Positions 1 to 10,938 of a DNA stretch of 64,000 bases are shown in pieces. The notes under the pieces are model-generated. The model was given only the letters and a program-made list of their open reading frames with translations. It did no database searches and was not told the DNA's origin. The stretch covers positions 930,001 through 994,000 of the forward strand of contig CATNEN010000032.1 of NCBI GenBank assembly GCA_950097015.1, read 5' to 3'. The translations under genes were made by a program, and so were the position numbers. This DNA comes from Macrostomum hystrix (taxonomy: Eukaryota; Platyhelminthes; Macrostomidae). Every line of letters begins with the position of its first letter. Position 1 is the first letter of the stretch.

Positions 1-371
1 CTGCTTGCTTAACAGAAATTGATTACCTCAATTTGTACTTTTATTAAGTATTTCTTTCTTTAGAATGCTGACTTTGCTATAATTAATTTGCCAGCATCTG
101 TTAATCTTCTTACTGTGTGTGCTCAAACAGTTGAGAAACGTTTTTAATGCTCCATATATATGCTTAACTGATCAATGTTAAAATGGCTCACAACTAGATG
201 GCAAAAATAAGCTTTGAAAATGCACAGAACACTTAATAAATATGCAATTTAAGTGAATTAGTTGATTTCGAGTCTCGATGCAATTGTTTTGTAAATGCAG
301 AGGTACTTGCCACTTTGCCTTCATAGTCTTCAATTAATTTACTTTCTAAATCCACAGAAACTTAAACTTGG
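1..371. other. AT-rich leader, no gene seen
   Basis: AT-rich sequence with no convincing open frame, leading into the first tandem array. Nothing else could be supported. Confidence 0.5.
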
Positions 372-1750
372 TCCCCAATCCCATAAAACCTAAAATCGAT
401 TCTGAATCCCAATGAATCTTATTTTAACCCCAAATCCCAAGAAGCCTTATCTAACTTGGATCCAAATTCCAAGAAACAATATCTAAGCTTGTATCCGAAT
501 CCCAAAGAAACCCAAAATCTAACTCAGATCCAAATCCCAAGAAACCCTTCTAGCTTGACCCAAATCCCAAGAAACCCTATCTAACTGGGATCCAAATCCC
601 AAGATACCCTATCTAACTGGGATCCAAATCCCAAGAAACCCTATCTAACTTGGATCCAAGTCCCAAGAAACCCTGTCTAACTTGGATCCAAGTCCCAAGA
701 AACCCTGTCTAACTTGGATCCAAGTCCCAAGAAACCCTGTCTAACTTGGATCCACGTCCCAAGAAACCCTGTCTAACTTGGATCCAAGTCCCAAGAAACC
801 CTATCTAACTGGGATCCAAATCCCAAGATACCCTATCTAACTTGGATCCAAGTCCCAAGAAACCCTATCTAACTTGGATCCAAATCCCAAGATACCCTAT
901 CTAACTGGGATCCAAGTCCCAAGAAACCCTATCTAACTTGGATCCAAACCCCAAGAAACCCTATCTAACTTGGATCCAAATCCCAAGAAACCCTATCTAA
1001 CTGGGATCCAAATCCCAAGAAACCCTATCTAACTTGGATCCAAATCCCAAGAAACCCTATCTAACTTGGATCCAAATTCCAAGAAACAATATCTAAGCTT
1101 GTATCCGAATCCCAAAGAAACCCAAAATCTAACTCAGATCCAAATCCCAAGAAACCCTTCTAGCTTGACCCAAATCCCAAGAAACCCTATAATCTAACTT
1201 GGATCCAAATCCCAAGATACCCTATCTAACTGGGATCCAAACCCCAAGAAACCCTATCTAACTTGGATCCAAATCCCAAGATACCCTATCTAACTTGGAT
1301 CCAAGTCCCAAGAAACCCTATCTAACTTGGATCCAAGTCCCAAGAAACCCTATCTAACTGGGATCCAAGTCCCAAGAAACCCTATCTAACTTGGATCCAA
1401 ACCCCAAGAAACCCTATCTAACTGGGATCCAAATCCCAAGATACCCTATCTAACTGGGATCCAAACCCCAAGAAACCCTATCTAACTTGGATCCAAATCC
1501 CAAGATACCCTATCTAACTTGGATCCAAATCCCAAGATACCCTATCTAACTGGGATCCAAATCCCAAGATACCCTATCTAACTTGGATCCAAATCCCAAG
1601 ATACCCTATCTAACTTGGATCCAAATCCCAAGAAACCCTATCTAACTGGGATCCAAATCCCAAGATACCCTATCTAACTGGGATCCAAATCCCAAGATAC
1701 CCTATCTAACTTGGATCCAAATCCCAAGATACCCTATCTAACTTGGATCC
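372..1750. repeat. 32-bp minisatellite with a BamHI site per unit
   Basis: About forty copies of a 32-bp unit built from CCCTATCTAACTTGG, then ATCCAAATCCCAAGA, then A. Most units contain GGATCC. Two variant positions (CTTGG/CTGGG and AAGAAACC/AAGATACC) are shuffled among the units. The first few units are more diverged and a diverged block recurs at about 1075-1170, which suggests internal duplication of part of the array. No coding frame is maintained. Confidence 0.95.
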
Positions 1751-2333
1751 TATTCTTAAGAAACTGGAAAAGCATAAATCAAAATTCTAATAAACCATGC
1801 AGAGATCTTAAAGCTACAATATATGGTTGCTAAAATCCAAAATATGATTATACATTTTACTAAGCTTTGAGCCAACACTTTTCAACACTTGATTCCCTAA
1901 CTGCATTCTGAATTTGAGACTGCGTTCTTTGTCAAGCATTTCGCAGCTAAATTAGTTTGAAGCTGGCCTAGACAGCGCAAGGCAGGAAGGACTGCCCACC
2001 CCAGCCCTAGTCACGTGCTGTAGCGCATGTTCGTGCATGTTAGTGCGCGTGCACTAGTGAAGAGGCAGAGTTAAATTAAAGTTCATTGACTGCTCCCTTC
2101 AAGGCATTTGCAAGATAACGAGGTGGTTACTAGCAGTGATATGAAAGGCTATAAAAAAACTACTAGATTTACAATGATGTTGGTTCAACATTACTCGTAT
2201 TCACAAAAAGAGAAAAATCTGCTTTTCTTTCTCGATCTTTGTTCGAAGCCAGAAAAGGCACAGACGGAACATGAATGCAGTTTCAGTTTCCATATTTCAA
2301 AAGAGAAAGTTTCGTACTAAGTTAAAAGCACAG
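1751..2333. other. Non-coding spacer
   Basis: No gene supported. A 70-codon open frame at 2108-2320 has no recognisable features, no splice context and AT-rich codon use, so I do not call it. Confidence 0.4.
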
Positions 2334-3301
2334 AAAATCCACAGAATGCTCAATCGTTTATTTTGTCCTGTGTAGTTATGAGAAAAATAACATCAAGTTC
2401 ATTGTCAAATTGTCAAATTGTCAAATTCAAATTGTCAAATTGTCATATTTTTTCTTAAGTTGCTAACAATCTTAAGTTGCTCGTAACTCTTAAGAAACGA
2501 ATAGTTGTAAGTGCATTTGTTCCCTGAAAATCTGCCTTTCATAAACTTTCCAAGAAACGAAGTGTCCCGTCCTTGGGTTTATTGCAGTTCACAAGTATAG
2601 CCATAGAGTTTGTCCGAATATGAATGCAGTTTTATTGAACTTGATTGCAGAAATGACGAATTTGAGTGCGAGAAGGTGTAGTACTCCATTCTATTCTTTC
2701 CTCCATGTCCATCACACGCCAACAAATCGCGTCGACAATGTGCTGCTAACGACTGCAAGTCCTATGCTTCAGACTGTCCAACTGGGACGCGATTTCATTC
2801 CTTCCCGCATGGAAGGAATGAAATTTCCGTCTGTAGTGCACATGCCATCGTCTGTGATCAAGAAGCAACGCGATGGTAGACAATGAAGACGTTATTGCGG
2901 GCTTGCTCTGACTAATCTAAAATCACAGTGAAGTTAAATGATGGATCCGAAGAAATATTCTATTGAATTTGATGATTTAAACAGGAGAATGACTGCCAGT
3001 AGGAGCGATATTCTCGCCGTTGCCGATATTGAGGTGAAAAAGCCAGAACAGTTTAGATTGGTTCCAAAACTACAGTTTTGCCCCGGTGGCTCTCACGATT
3101 GGGAAGACAAGCGTTAGACTATGTCTGTGTACACTGTGCTATGCTCAACTATATTTTGTATTAAGCCTGAATCTACGAAGATATAAACTCGTAAATCAAT
3201 TTGCTGATATTTCTACTTAGTTGTTTCACCTAAAGAGTAGGATACTGAGAATTTTAATTCTGCATCACATCCCATAGACGATTGAGCATTCTGTGGATTT
3301 T
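2334..3301. mobile_element. Small element bounded by a 24-bp inverted repeat
   Basis: The 24 bases at 2334-2357 (beginning AAAATCCACAGAATGC) recur as an exact reverse complement at 3278-3301. This gives a ~970-bp AT-rich segment with terminal-inverted-repeat geometry. I see no target-site duplication next to the repeats, so the boundaries may be approximate. Inside are a short TCAAATTG-type repeat (~2400-2445), a hairpin at 2792-2825 with 14-bp arms, and the small reading frame at 2938-3117. It is probably a non-autonomous DNA transposon. Its superfamily is not identified. Confidence 0.5.
2938..3117 (+). CDS. Small unidentified ORF (59 aa)
   Basis: An ATG-initiated 59-residue frame beginning MMDPKKYSIEFDDLNRRM, charged and without repeats, ending in TAG. 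It lies inside the inverted-repeat element at 2334-3301. The balanced amino-acid composition looks more protein-like than the other short frames nearby, but I recognise no family and see no splice sites tying it to other exons. It could be a decayed exon of the element or chance. Confidence 0.2.
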   Translation: MMDPKKYSIEFDDLNRRMTASRSDILAVADIEVKKPEQFRLVPKLQFCPGGSHDWEDKR

Positions 3302-3440
3302 TGAAAGCAAAAAATGTGTATAATTTATGAAATCGAAGCCAAATCGATTGAGGCTGTCAACCCAGCAGCCGCATAATTTTTCAGCAAGCGAGGAAAAGAT
3401 CGTTTGCTAAAGCTAATTCGGCATTCGGCAGCATCTCGAA

Positions 3441-4191
3441 ATGCCGCCAGTATCGAGGCGCCACTTGGCGTATCAGAACGATGGCGCCATCAATAACCAA
3501 TTTAAACAGCAGCCGACGATTCAGTACGTAGAAACTCAGAACCAGCTAAATCAGCATCATCACCGAGTCAACCAGGGAAGTCTATCAAGAAGGCGCCTGG
3601 AGCTGCTGCAGCCGCCGTCGCTGCAAGAGCATCATCACCATCTGCGCAGCTACCACAGCAACGCCAAGTCCAGCTCAGCTTCATCTAATGCTGCGGAGGC
3701 CGACTGGCAGTTTCAGCAGCCGCAGCCCTACCAGACCAATAGCAACGACCCGGAGGAGGAGGTCGACTACGACGAAAATGACTACGCGACAGCCGGAGCG
3801 AATAACAACGATGCCTGCTGCCGGTACACGTCGCGGTCGCCGCCGCGCCACTTTGGCCGACGCTATTCAGGCTCCGACCGCGAGTTTCCAGGCTCTATTC
3901 TGGAAACAGCGGGGGCGGCTGCGTCTCGTCAAGGCGCTGCACCGCTCCGAGTAAAAGCGCCTGCGGATTCGGCGGTAGCGGCGGCGGCGGCGGCGCCTGC
4001 ACAGTTGCGAGTGGTGGAAGCGCAGAAAGCAAAAATGGCAAGTCCCCGAAGGTGCACTTAGTCATTCAGGTTCTCGGCTGCTGCTGCAATGCCACAGGCA
4101 GCGCCGCTTCTGCTGGCGATCAGCCAAACGCGTGGGGACCACCAGCGCCTCCTTCGCAGTCAGCACCGCTGCTGCTGCCGCTGCTGCCGCC

Positions 4192-4222
<31 letters not shown>

Positions 4223-4405
4223 CCTCAGCCGCCGCCACAGCTAGCACCAATTCTGCACCACGCCACGCTCAGAAGAAACAAATGCCGGCTAAACTGGGGC
4301 GAGGTCAACAATTCGATCGGCAGCTTGGTCGGCGACGGCGGCTTCGAAGGCGGCAGCAGTAACGGCAGCCAGGTGTACCGGTTGAATCTTCCGTGCTGTT
4401 GTCAA
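3441..4405 (+). CDS. Low-complexity Gln/His/Pro-rich coding region, frame unresolved
   Basis: A GC-rich block with coding-like composition. From the ATG at 3441 one frame encodes a Gln/His/Ser-rich stretch (poly-His runs, DPEEEVDYDENDY acidic patch, RSPPRHFGRRYSGSD) and stays open to 4061. From about 3890 a second frame becomes the more protein-like one (Gly-rich, then a run of ~13 prolines, then NKCRLNWGEVNNSIGSLVGD) and reaches a plausible splice donor (CAG|GTAAAC) at 4405/4406. Either a short indel or an unseen splice event separates the two parts. No family is recognised and no downstream exon was identified. It may be the 5' exon of a gene or a decaying copy. Confidence 0.35.
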
Positions 4406-5717
4406 GTAAACCCCAGTCGCAATGCCGAGTTAGAGAACGCTTTTAAGCGTTGAGTTGCTTGGCATAGTTTCTGCCCCAGACTCTCTATTTAAAAGAACTC
4501 AGCTGGCCATTTCGAGCGAATTCAGTTTTTTGCTATCCTCGACTGGGCCATGACGAACCGGCCGTGAAAACAAAAAGGCAGCAAGCAACAGTTCGCAAAG
4601 CAGCGAACTGCTTCTCCTGTTGCATAATATATATCTCTAGTTATCAATCAATATTTTACTGACCGTGAGAAGCTTGTTTGTTGGCTTTGGCTTTTTTGCC
4701 TTGACCCAAATAGAGGGGAAAATAGTACGACTGTATGTAGCTCAAGCTACTAAGAAATAAAAATGTTTAATGAGCATCCTGTCTTGTTTAGACAGTGGAC
4801 TAGCAGTGCCTTAGCTCGCTAAAAAAGTAAAGGACAAAATGTTATTGATCTGTGCTGGAGCTAGAGAATGGATGAATTAAATGCATAAAGCCCTGGAGAC
4901 AGAGTTGACGAACTGGGATCGGGAGAGAAACGGATGAGTTGATTGCGGAAAAATTGAGTAGCACGACCTCCTGTAAATCTAATAGCAAAAATGCCATCCT
5001 AATTAAGGCATTCGCTCGGGTTCTTTTTCATGAGATTAGTGAGTCGATGATTTCACTGGTCATGAATATGCAGTCAGTCAGATTCTTCTGAAACTCTACA
5101 TGGCCTGAAGGCTCCGTTCTATTAGACGATGCTTCCATGGTTAAAAGCCAGAAAGCTGACTGACACGGGACAGAAAAAGCAATGCCCCGCCCGGACGAAG
5201 CTCGCATGCACTACGCGGCTGTTAACAAATTTGTCCTGTCTCCACTGTTTCGCGTAGGATTGCCTTTCGATCACAAATGGATTTTGACAGACCCCGGGGA
5301 ATTCAGAGAGTTGTGATGGGCAGGTGGAATGGTCCAGGGAAAAACATAGACAATGGCAGAAGAACCAAACGGTCGCATCCAATCTCAGTTGCTGTCTTTC
5401 ACTGTTCGGCAGAGCTCTCGCGTGTGTCTGTATGTATTAGAAAAATGTATTGTTTGCACTATAGCCTTCAACTTGGCAAGTACGAACTCCTGGTGCTTGC
5501 TCTGTCTCATCTCTAGCTATTTCTCTTTCTCTTCTGCTATAATATGACTTCTCCGCGAGAACCTAGAGTCCTAGACGGAACCTGATTGGACAATCAGGCT
5601 CCGTATAACAGAATCAGCATACTTATGATGCCCTATTGAACCAGTAGCTCATACAACCAAAAGTAGATTTGCTAATCAATCGCAAACCAGAGCTCCGAAG
5701 TGGCAGCAGCAGCACAG
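4406..5717. other. Intergenic or intronic stretch
   Basis: No supported gene. Short open frames on both strands here (for example 5122-5382 minus, 5277-5516 plus) overlap one another and have no recognisable domain or splice context. Part of this could be intron of the 3441-4405 gene or the promoter/5' UTR of the GPCR. Confidence 0.4.
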
Positions 5718-8700
5718 ATGGAATTATCCCAGCTCTTGTCGCCGAGGGTTGTCGGTTCCGGCTACGACAACGGCAGTTCGGGCAGCACTGGCGGCAGTGG
5801 GCCATTTCTGGCTCTGCTGTATCCGGGTGAGAATGAAGTACAGAGTATTTTGAATATCATCAGAGTCCAGTGTCGTAGCCAGGATTTTTGTCTAGGGGGG
5901 CCGCGCCTTTTGGGGACGCCATGCTACCAGGGGGGGCGCCACTACTGGGGGGCGAAACTACTGGAGGGGGCGAAACTACTGGGGGGCGAAACTACTGGGG
6001 GGGGGCGAAACTACTGGAGGGGGGCGAAACTACTGGGGGGCGAAACTACTGGAGGGGGGGCGAAACTACTGGGGGGCGCCACTACTGGGGGGCGAAACTA
6101 CTGGGGGGGGCGAAACTACTGGGGGGGGCGAAACTACTGGGGGGCGAAACTACTGGGGGGCGAAACTACTGGGGGGCGAAACTACTGGGGGGCGAAACTA
6201 CTGGGGGGCGAAACTACTGGGGGGCGAAACTACTGGGGGGGGGCGAAACTACTGGGGGGCGAAAATACTGGGGGGCGAAAATACTGGGGGCGAAACTACT
6301 GGGGGGCGAAACTACTGGGGGGCGAAACTACTGGGGGCGGCGAAACTACTGGGGGGGGGCGAAACTACTGGGGGCGAAACTACTGGGGGCGCCACTACTG
6401 GGGGAGAGGCGCCACTACTGGGGGGCGCCACTACTGGGGGCGCCACTGCTCGTACTAATGGGGCACCACATAGTTTCGTCAGCCGATGGGGGTGCAGCGG
6501 CCTCCTTGCCCCCCGCCCCAGCCTGAGTCTGTGGGAAGTCCAGTCCTAATGCATCCGTTTTATTCCATTCAGAGATCGCAGTGCCCGGACTATCAATCCT
6601 AGTGCTGGGCTGCGTGTTTGGCTCCATCGGCAATGTCCTGGTCATCCTGGCTGTTGCATTGTGGAAGGTTTGCACGGACATTGATAAGCAGTGTTATAGA
6701 TTGTTATAAATGTTAACACTAGTTTATATCGTTTCTAGACTTAAATCTCGTCTGCTTTAGTATCAAGTTTAAAAGCTGCTAGTGCTGGCACAGGTACTCG
6801 TAGATGCTGGTGTTGGCACAGGTACTCGTAGATGCTGGTGTTGGCACAGGTACTCGTAGATGCTGGTGTTGGCACAGGTAGATGCTGGTGTTGGCACAGG
6901 TAGATGCTGGTGTTGGCACAGGTAGATGCTGGTGTTGGCACAGGTAGATGCTGGTGTTGGCATAGGTGGATGCTGGTGTTGGCACATGTAGATGCTGGTG
7001 TTGGCATAGGTGGATGCTGGTGTTGGCACAGGTAGATGCTGGTGTTGGCACATGTAGATGCTGGTGTTGGCACAGGTAGATGCTGGTGTTGGCACAGGTG
7101 GATGCTGGTGTTGGCACATGTAGATGCTGGTGTTGGCACATGTAGATGCTGGTGTTGGCATAGGTGGATGCTGGTGTTGGCACAGGTAGATGCTGGTGTT
7201 GGCATAGGTGGATGCTGGTGTTGGCACAGGTAGATGCTGGTGTTGGCACAGGTAGATGCTGGTGTTGGCACAGGTGGATGCTGGTGTTGGCACAGGTAGA
7301 TGCTGGTGTTGGCACAGGTGGATGCTGGTGTTGGCAAAGGTTGCATGAATGTCGCCCACCTGTTGATTGCAGCCGCTGCACACTGTTGGCAATGTTTTCG
7401 TTGTCAACCTCGCCATAGCCGATTTGCTAATCAAGATTTTCTCCGATCCGTTCGGAATAGTAGGTGAGCAGTGATTTATCATTTGCACTCTTTGCCAGCT
7501 CAAGGTGTGCTCGATTATCTACATACTTCTGTCTCACATTCTCCTATTTTTCTTCACATTTCACCTCACTAATTATCAACCGGGACACCATGAGTACACA
7601 CTCGTGAATGCCTGTCGGAATACTAATTTGGGACGAGTAGACAATTGTTATAATGTGTGCTTAAACACGATCGATAAGGCATTCCCTTCAGTTTTCGTAG
7701 AAATTAATTAATTAATTCACAACGACACCTAATTATGCAAGTTCATACGCTCGAAAGAAATGAATTATGGACCGCACAACCTTCTTCCATCACTAGTGTC
7801 TCGCTATCATCCCAATTACTGATTTCTCCCCACTCTGATTTCTCCCCACTCTGATTCCTCCCCACTCTGATTCCTCCCCACTCTGCTATCTCCCCACTCT
7901 GCTATCTCCCTACTCTGATTTCTCCCCACTCAGATTTCTCCCCACTCTGATTTCTCCCCACTCAGAGTTCTCCCCACTCAGAGTTCTCCTAAATCTGACC
8001 TATCTGTAGCAAAGTAAAATTGCAGCCTATCTGTAGCAAAGCGTCTAATTACGAGCATGTTACGAAACGACACCTAATTATGCAAGTTCATACGCTCGAA
8101 AGAACTGAATTATGGACCGCACAACCTTCTTCCATCACTAGTGTCTCGCTATCATCCCAATTACTGATTTCTCCCCACTCTGATTTCTCCCCACTCTGAT
8201 TCCTCCCCACTCTGATTCCTCCCCACTCTGCTATCTCCCTACTCTGATTTCTCCCCACTCTGATTTCTCCCCACTCTGCTATCTCCCCACTCTGATTTCT
8301 CCCCACTCAGAGTTCTCCTAAATCTGACCTATCTGTAGCAAAGTAAAATTGCAGCCTATCTGTAGCAAAGCGTCTAATTACGAGCATGTAAAATGCATTC
8401 AGGAAACTCATTCGCATGATAAAGATGCAGCAGACCAATATTCATTAGCAAATGCTTTTCGTTTCATCAGAGTGCTCAAGAGAGGCTGTAAGCTGTTCGT
8501 CAAGTCTCGACATCTCGTCATCTAGAGGTACAGTTATTAACTTGCACCGAAATATGGAATTAAATAAAGTGCAGCTGAACTAAAACACTTGCAATAGACA
8601 GGACTGACATTTTTACTGATGCAGAAATCAAATGCTAAATAAATATGAAAAGTGCTAGATTTGCTAAATCTGCATCATTGTTTCATTGTAAATTTACTAA

Positions 8701-10938
8701 ATAAATTTGAATGACGACTTAAACCCATGTCTGAGTGAGTCAGACACTAACTGAGTGAGTCTGACACTAACTGAGTGAGTCTGACACTAACTGAGTGAGT
8801 CAGACACTAACTGAGTGAGTCAGACACTAACTGAGTGAGTCAGACACTAACTGAGTGAGTCAGACACTAAATGAGTGAGTCTGACACTAACTGAGTGAGT
8901 CAGACACTATTTGAATGCATCTGACACTAGCTGAATGCATCTGACACTAGCTGAATGCATCTGACACTAGCTGAATGCATCTGACACTAGCTGAATGCAT
9001 CTGACACTAGCTGAATGAATCTGACACAAGCTGAATGAATCTCACACTGGCTGAATGCATCTGACACTAGCTGAATGCATCTGACACTAGCTGAATGCAT
9101 CTGACACTAGCTGAATGCATCTGACACTAGCTGAATGCATCTGACACTAGCTGAATGCATCTGACACTGACTGAATGAACATTAATCAAGGTGCAACAAG
9201 CAACAAATGTTCACCAATGCAGGCATCACCGTCGGTCGCAGCTATTTCCTGGACAGGCCAGCCCTGTGCACATTCATCGCCTCAATCTGCCTGATATGCT
9301 GCTTCTGCTCCCTGCTGAGCATCGGGTTCATCGCGGTGAATCGCTACATATTCATCTGCCGGCACAGCCTGTACGCCAGGGTCTACAACCGCTGCTCCCT
9401 GGGCCCAATGCTGGCGGCACTCTGGCTGGCTAGCTGCATTATGGAGCTGCCTAACTACCTGGGGCGGGGCAGGCACATCTTCGACCCGAAAAACTTGGCC
9501 TGCCTGTGGGACCGCATGGCCGACCGGGGCTACACCTTCTTCGTCAGCGTGGCCGCTATCGGCTCGCCCTGCCTGCTCATAGCTGTCTGCTACCTGGCCA
9601 TCTTCTTGCACGTGCGCGGGCGATCGAGACGGGTCGCCCAGTCTGTTAAGGGCGAGCAGGTGACGGCATTCCGCTTTTCGCTTGACATGTTACCACAAAT
9701 TAGCCTGCAACAACACCCACAACCCCAGCATCAACACTCGCAACCCCAGGTAGAACACCCACAACCCCAGCTTCAACAATCGCAATCCCAGGTAGAACAC
9801 CCACAACCCCAGCTTAAACACTCGCAACCCCAGGTAGAACACCCACAACCCCAGCATCAACACTCGCAACCCCAGGTAGAACACCCACAACCCCAGCATC
9901 AACACTCGCAACCCCAGGTAGAACACCCACAACCCCAGCTTCAACACTCGCAACCCCAGGTAGAACACCCACAGCCCCAGCTTCAACACTCGCAACCCCA
10001 GGTAGAACACCCACAACCCCAGCATCAACACTCGCAACCCCAGGTAGAACACCCACAACCCCAGCATCAACACTCGCAACCCCAGGTAGAACACCCACAG
10101 CCCCAGCTTCAACACTCGCAACCCCAGGTAGAACACCCACAACCCCAGCATCAACACTCGCAACCCCAGGTAGAACACCCACAACCCCAGCATCAACACT
10201 CGCAACCCCAGGTAGAACACCCACAACCCCAGCTTCAACACTCGCAACCCCAGGTAGAACACCCACAACCCCAGCATCAACACTCGCAACCCCAGGTAGA
10301 ACACCCACAACCCCAGCTTCAACACTCGCAACCCCAGGTAGAACACCCACGACCCTAGCTTCAACAATCGCAACCCCAGGTAGAACAGTCGCAATCCCAG
10401 GCAGAACAGCCGCAATCCCAGGCAGAACAGTCGCAATCCCAGGCAGAACAGCCGCAATCCCAGGTAGAACAGCCGCAATCCCAGGCAGAACAGTTCTACC
10501 TGAGCTCCAAGAGTCATTAGCAGCCTGAACAACCCGCAGGCGGTGCAGCAGTCTCGCAGTTCGATTCGCCTGGCTCGCACGCTGTTCCTGGTTTTCGCCA
10601 TCCTGGTCCTCTGCTGGACGCCCTACGCCTTCCTGGTGCTGTTCGATCACGATGATCGCCTGCCGGTTCACGCCCACGCCTACGCCATAATTCTGGCCCA
10701 CTTCAACTCCACCGTTAATCCGGTGATCTACGGCGTCTCCAACCAGGAGTTCCGGCGCGGCTATCGCTACGTCTGGCGCCGGTGCTGCCTGCAGCCGGTG
10801 ACTTTGGCTGCGGCCCGAATGCGGCCCGAGTCAGCGGTTCGGGCTGGCGACCAAGGCACTGCAATTAGGGGAACTACGACGATGGCGGCGGAAGTGACGC
10901 TGGCCTCGCACGACCAGCTGGAGCTGCAGGCAGCCTGA
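5718..10938 (+). CDS. Melatonin-receptor-like class A GPCR (376 aa, 5 exons)
   Basis: Seven-transmembrane receptor of the plasma membrane, expected to couple to G proteins. Exons by splice signals and phase: 5718-5826, 6573-6667, 7373-7463, 9223-9659, 10540-10938; they join without a stop into 376 residues. TM1 carries GNVLVILAV, TM2 NLAIADLL, TM3 ends in AVNRY (the NRY variant of DRY typical of melatonin receptors) followed by IFICRHSLYARVYN. TM4 is followed by LPN and a FDPKNLACLW loop, TM6 has CWTPY, and TM7 has FNSTVNPVIYGVSNQEFRR. The last two segments align well with MT1/MT2. TM7 has NPxxY where vertebrate melatonin receptors have NAxxY. The N-terminus has an NGS glycosylation site. Exon 5 could start at any of three in-phase acceptors (10540, 10549, 10552). 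The ligand is unproven; an orphan peptide receptor is the main alternative. Possible ATTAAA polyadenylation signals lie at 11028-11040. Confidence 0.82.
5868..6448. repeat. G-run array in GPCR intron 1, seeded in a hAT-like end
   Basis: Array of a 15-18-bp unit, GCGAAACTACTGGGGGG, with variants GCGCCACTACTGGGGG and GCGAAAATACTGGGGG; about thirty copies from 5935 to 6448. It is preceded at 5868 by CAGTGTCGTAGCCAGG followed by a TAGGGGGGCC run. This closely resembles the terminus of the hAT-like MITE at 21011 (CAGTGGCGCAACCAGG then TAGGGGGGGC). The right edge reads GCGCCACTG, matching the opposite end of such an element, but I see no 8-bp target duplication. The regular runs of five or more Gs on the plus strand could form quadruplexes. 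Confidence 0.85.
6780..7345. repeat. 22-bp minisatellite filling GPCR intron 2
   Basis: About twenty-five copies of GGTAGATGCTGGTGTTGGCA plus CA, with single-base variants (GTAGATG/GTGGATG, CACAGG/CACATG/CATAGG). The first three units are longer, with an extra TACTCGTAGA. It lies wholly inside the intron 6668-7372. The long minus-strand open frames through it (AST-CANTSIYLCQHQHLPVP type) are by-products of the repeat. Confidence 0.95.
7721..8389. repeat. Tandem duplication of ~330 bp carrying a 16-bp array
   Basis: Two nearly identical blocks, 7721-8060 and 8066-8389, lie head to tail in GPCR intron 3. Each starts AACGACACCTAATTATGC and ends TCTAATTACGAGCATGT. The core of each block is a 16-bp array of CTCTGATTTCTCCCCA with variants (CTGCTATCTCCCCA, CTCAGATTTC). 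The two cores differ in copy number and variant order, so the arrays have changed since the larger block was duplicated. Confidence 0.9.
8724..9175. repeat. 20-bp two-part minisatellite in GPCR intron 3
   Basis: Two contiguous homogeneous blocks of a 20-bp unit: CTGAGTGAGTCAGACACTAA (about 8724-8910) and CTGAATGCATCTGACACTAG (about 8911-9175). The switch is abrupt rather than a mixture. The exon with TM3 starts 48 bases after the array. Confidence 0.93.
9700..10500. repeat. 42-bp (2 x 21) minisatellite in GPCR intron 4
   Basis: About eighteen units alternate CACTCGCAACCCCAGGTAGA and ACACCCACAACCCCAGC(A/T)T. The 42-bp length is a multiple of three, so reading frames stay open through it on both strands. 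In the frame of exon 4 it would read as Gln/Pro/His-rich repeats until a TAG at 10356. I place it in an intron because exon 4 has a donor at 9659/9660 (CAG|GTGACG) and the TM6-TM7 exon lies in another frame with an acceptor at 10539. Confidence 0.9.

Noticed and set aside
372-1750. CRISPR-like regular repeats
   Set aside because: Units are contiguous with no unique spacers, the DNA is from an animal, and no cas genes are present. It is a minisatellite.
372-1750. Telomere-like sequence because of recurrent ACCCTATCTAAC
   Set aside because: The unit is 32 bp and not a 6-bp telomeric repeat, and the array is internal to gene-bearing DNA.
2108-2886. Two short frames (70 and 88 codons)
   Set aside because: No family, splice or codon evidence; the second contains a 14-bp-arm hairpin that explains part of its frame.
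6741-7503. Long minus-strand frames rich in CANTSIYLCQHQHLPVP
   Set aside because: They are translations of the 22-bp array; all three minus frames are open because the unit lacks stops. They lie in a GPCR intron.
9690-10701. Minus-strand frames of ~300 codons (LGLRVLKLGLWVFY and VLPGVASVEAGVVG types)
   Set aside because: By-products of the 42-bp array on the strand opposite the GPCR.
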